A stretch of 64,000 nt of DNA from NCBI GenBank assembly GCA_965203725.1, contig CBDBDH010000001.1:806001-870000 (forward strand), written 5' to 3'. Position numbers and translations under genes: made by a program. The stretch is from WTFY01 sp965203725 (GTDB lineage Bacteria > Pseudomonadota > Gammaproteobacteria > UBA4575). Below are positions 62,371-64,000 of the stretch, one piece after another (within the stretch, counting starts at the first letter, position 1; each line of letters begins with the position of its first letter). Under the pieces are notes generated by a model that ran no database searches, was not told where the DNA came from, and saw only the letters and a list, made by a program, of their open reading frames with translations.

Positions 62371-64000
62371 CTAATCCAGGTATCGGGCAATGCGAAAACC
62401 AACATCCACATGGTGTTTATTATCCTGATCCCGGTAGCTGAGTCGAGTGCTGCTGAGCGTGCTGCGCATCCAGGAGGCGCCGCGGATGACGTGCTTGCTG
62501 CCGGTTGCCGGACCGACCGGGTCCACATGGCGTTTCTCGCTCAGCGCCGGGTAGATGCTGTGGTAGTCATGGCACCATTCGGCCACGTTGCCGTCCAGGT
62601 CGAACAGGCCCAGCGGATTGGGCCTGAAGCTGCCCACCGGTGCGGCCACCGCAAAGCCGTCGTGATAGCCGTCGATGGTGTCCTCGAGCAGGCCGCTTGC
62701 CGCAAGGTCCGCGTAATTACCGGTCACCTCCACGGGCGGGTACTCATGACCCCAGGCATATTTCGCCAGTTTCCCGTCGGGTCGCCAGCGGGCCGCCCAC
62801 TCCCATTCGCTTTCCGTGGGCAGGCGGTAGCCCGGCGGGAAGAGGGGTCTTGGCCACCCAGGTTCCGTCTTTTTCTCGTACACGGGTTCCAGGCCTTCCT
62901 GCTCGCTCAGCCAGTTGCAGTAGCGCACCGCATCCGCCCAGCTGAGATTGACGGCAGGCAGCTCGGGGGCGGACAGGTCATGGCCGCGGTAGCTGCCGGA
63001 ATGATGCGAGGGCATGAAGGCGTTGAAGCGGGCGTTGGTGACCTCGTGGACAGCCAGGTAGAACGGCCGTTGCAGGGTGACGCTGTGCTGGGTTTCGTTG
63101 GTGCGCCGCCCCTGCTCACGCCGCGGGGCCCCATGGAAAATGTGCCGCCGTCCAGGCGGATGAGGACCTCGCCCTGGGGGGTGAGGATGCGGGCCGGCCG
63201 GTCGTGCCGGCCGGGGTCCACCGCCGGTTCCAGGCTGACGGCAATGACCTGCGGGGTGCCCACAATGGGCATGATGGTTTGCGTATGGCTGAGATATCCG
63301 GGCTTTCGCACTTCAAGCCGCTGGGGCGCGCTCGGCAGTTCAAGGCGGAGCCTGCCGCGGCCTGCGGGTTGACCTGGACGAGTACCTCCGCATCTTCGGG
63401 GGTGGCCTGCACGATCACGGTGCCCAGCAGGGCTTCAAGGTGGGCATTGAAGGTCTGTTGCCGCCCCGGCTCGACCGTGATGGTCTGGTGGCTGGGGCGG
63501 TAGCCCGGCTTGGTTAACGTGATGTGATGCTCGGCATTCGGGGCCAGCGCCAGGTTCAGCGGGGTCTGGCCATGATCACGGTCTGCGATGGAGACGCTCG
63601 CGCCCGCAGGTACGCTGGTGATCCTCACGTGACCGGTGCCGGCCTGCAAGCGGGCCCGGGGCAATGCCAGTGCCTGGCCGGCGACCACCAGGAAATCCGC
63701 GGTGTAGGGCAGGTAGTCGGGGTGGTGCAGGTCAAGCCGGTATTCCCCGGCCATCAGTTCCAGCCTCAGGGGTGTGTGTCCCCGGCGGGTCCCATCCAGC
63801 CAGGCCTCCGCCTGTTGAGGCTGTGAGTCGATGGACACTTGTGCCCATCCGGGCAGCAGCTGAATTTCAAGGTCCTGTGGCTTGTGCCCGCCCTCGATGA
63901 CCAGTTGCGTGCTGTAGGGCAGGTAACGATCCGCGGAAGCCTGCAGGACGTAGGTTCCGGCCGCCAGCTCAAGTTGCTTGATCGGCGTGCTGCCGAAGGA
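62371..64000 (-). pseudogene. PEGA-repeat protein with formylglycine-enzyme-like C-terminal domain (5' partial, two frameshifts)
   Basis: Open at the window edge. About four PEGA repeats are visible, with cores such as GSTPIKQLELAAGTYVLQAS, HTPLRLELMAGEYRLDLHHP and QTPLNLALAPNAEHHITLTK, followed by a SUMF1/FGE fold (LDGGTFSMG, RLPTESEWEWAARW, GNVAEWCHD, GFRIARYLD). The frame breaks near 63372 (one base missing in the fourth PEGA) and at a GGGG run (plus CCCC 63129-63132) after Phe-Ser-Met-Gly. Adding one base at each restores one continuous protein. The catalytic cysteines of true FGE are absent: the region is RGASWMRSTLSSTRLSYRDQ. So it is probably a binding protein, not an enzyme. Confidence 0.75.

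Noticed and set aside
62371..63015. A stand-alone 214-residue FGE-like gene
   Set aside because: Its first conserved strands are encoded upstream in a shifted frame, so the ATG at 63015 is internal to a longer frameshifted gene.
1..64000. CRISPR arrays, tRNA or rRNA genes, prophage structural genes
   Set aside because: I saw no regularly spaced repeats, no cloverleaf-like sequences and no phage proteins, although short RNAs could be missed by eye.

Overview
The window looks like part of the chromosome of a GC-rich gammaproteobacterium and it includes the replication-origin neighbourhood. The origin cluster has the classical order: gyrB-recF-dnaN-dnaA on the minus strand, diverging from rpmH-rnpA-yidD-yidC-mnmE-mnmG-rsmG-parA-parB-atpIBEFHAGDC-glmU-glmS on the plus strand. 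Two parS-type palindromes lie inside recF. A magnesium-type HemB, UbiA, a BioB/BioF pair, an AlgC-type phosphohexomutase and a two-cysteine OxyR all fit Gammaproteobacteria. Multihaem cytochromes suggest a respiratory or lithotrophic lifestyle, but the genus cannot be named from this sequence.

Layout. Bases 1-2355 hold the end of an outer-membrane beta-barrel gene, pyrF, and a gene-poor stretch with a possible aldehyde-dehydrogenase fossil. Bases 2356-5685 hold a redox module: a GPP34 domain fused to a membrane domain with two His-x13-His helices (a dihaem cytochrome b fingerprint), a cytochrome c with eleven predicted haems, and a Tll0287-type haem protein. Bases 5888-13922 are mostly metabolic: OsmC-like protein, hemB, a gamma-glutamylcyclotransferase-like gene with an apparent CTG start, a MetX-like acyltransferase, gloA, aroE, ubiA, bioB and bioF. 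Bases 13954-19477 are accessory: a vapBC-like pair whose toxin has a degraded active site, an RND/MMPL exporter paired with an MpaB-family oxygenase, and a solitary tnpB that overlaps the oxygenase start. Bases 19692-31265 hold coaBC, dut, algC, argB, pyrE, an adenosine/adenine deaminase, a D-Ala-D-Ala dipeptidase, two different exonuclease III genes, an AmpG-like transporter, an L,D-transpeptidase and an orphan ParA-like ATPase. The origin and ATP synthase region runs from 31364 to 56411, followed by oxyR.

The last 6 kb (57858-64000, minus strand) is the best candidate for an undescribed system. It is a tightly packed operon encoding, in transcription order: a protein with PEGA repeats and a formylglycine-enzyme-like fold that lacks the catalytic cysteines; a 78-residue secreted protein; a TolQ/ExbB/MotA-type proton channel; an actin/Hsp70-fold protein with an FHA-like C-terminus; and two von Willebrand A proteins. 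Both vWA proteins begin with a membrane segment preceded by Phe-Leu-Asp, as in TolR/ExbD. I read it as an envelope-spanning, proton-driven machine in which vWA heads replace the usual TolR/ExbD periplasmic domain. Two of the genes carry apparent single-base deletions (near 63372, 63129 and 61474), two of them in short G runs; this means sequencing error, recoding or recent decay.

Many genes overlap by 1-8 bases, and several use GTG, TTG or possibly CTG starts. Start choices that depend on such overlaps are explained in the entries.
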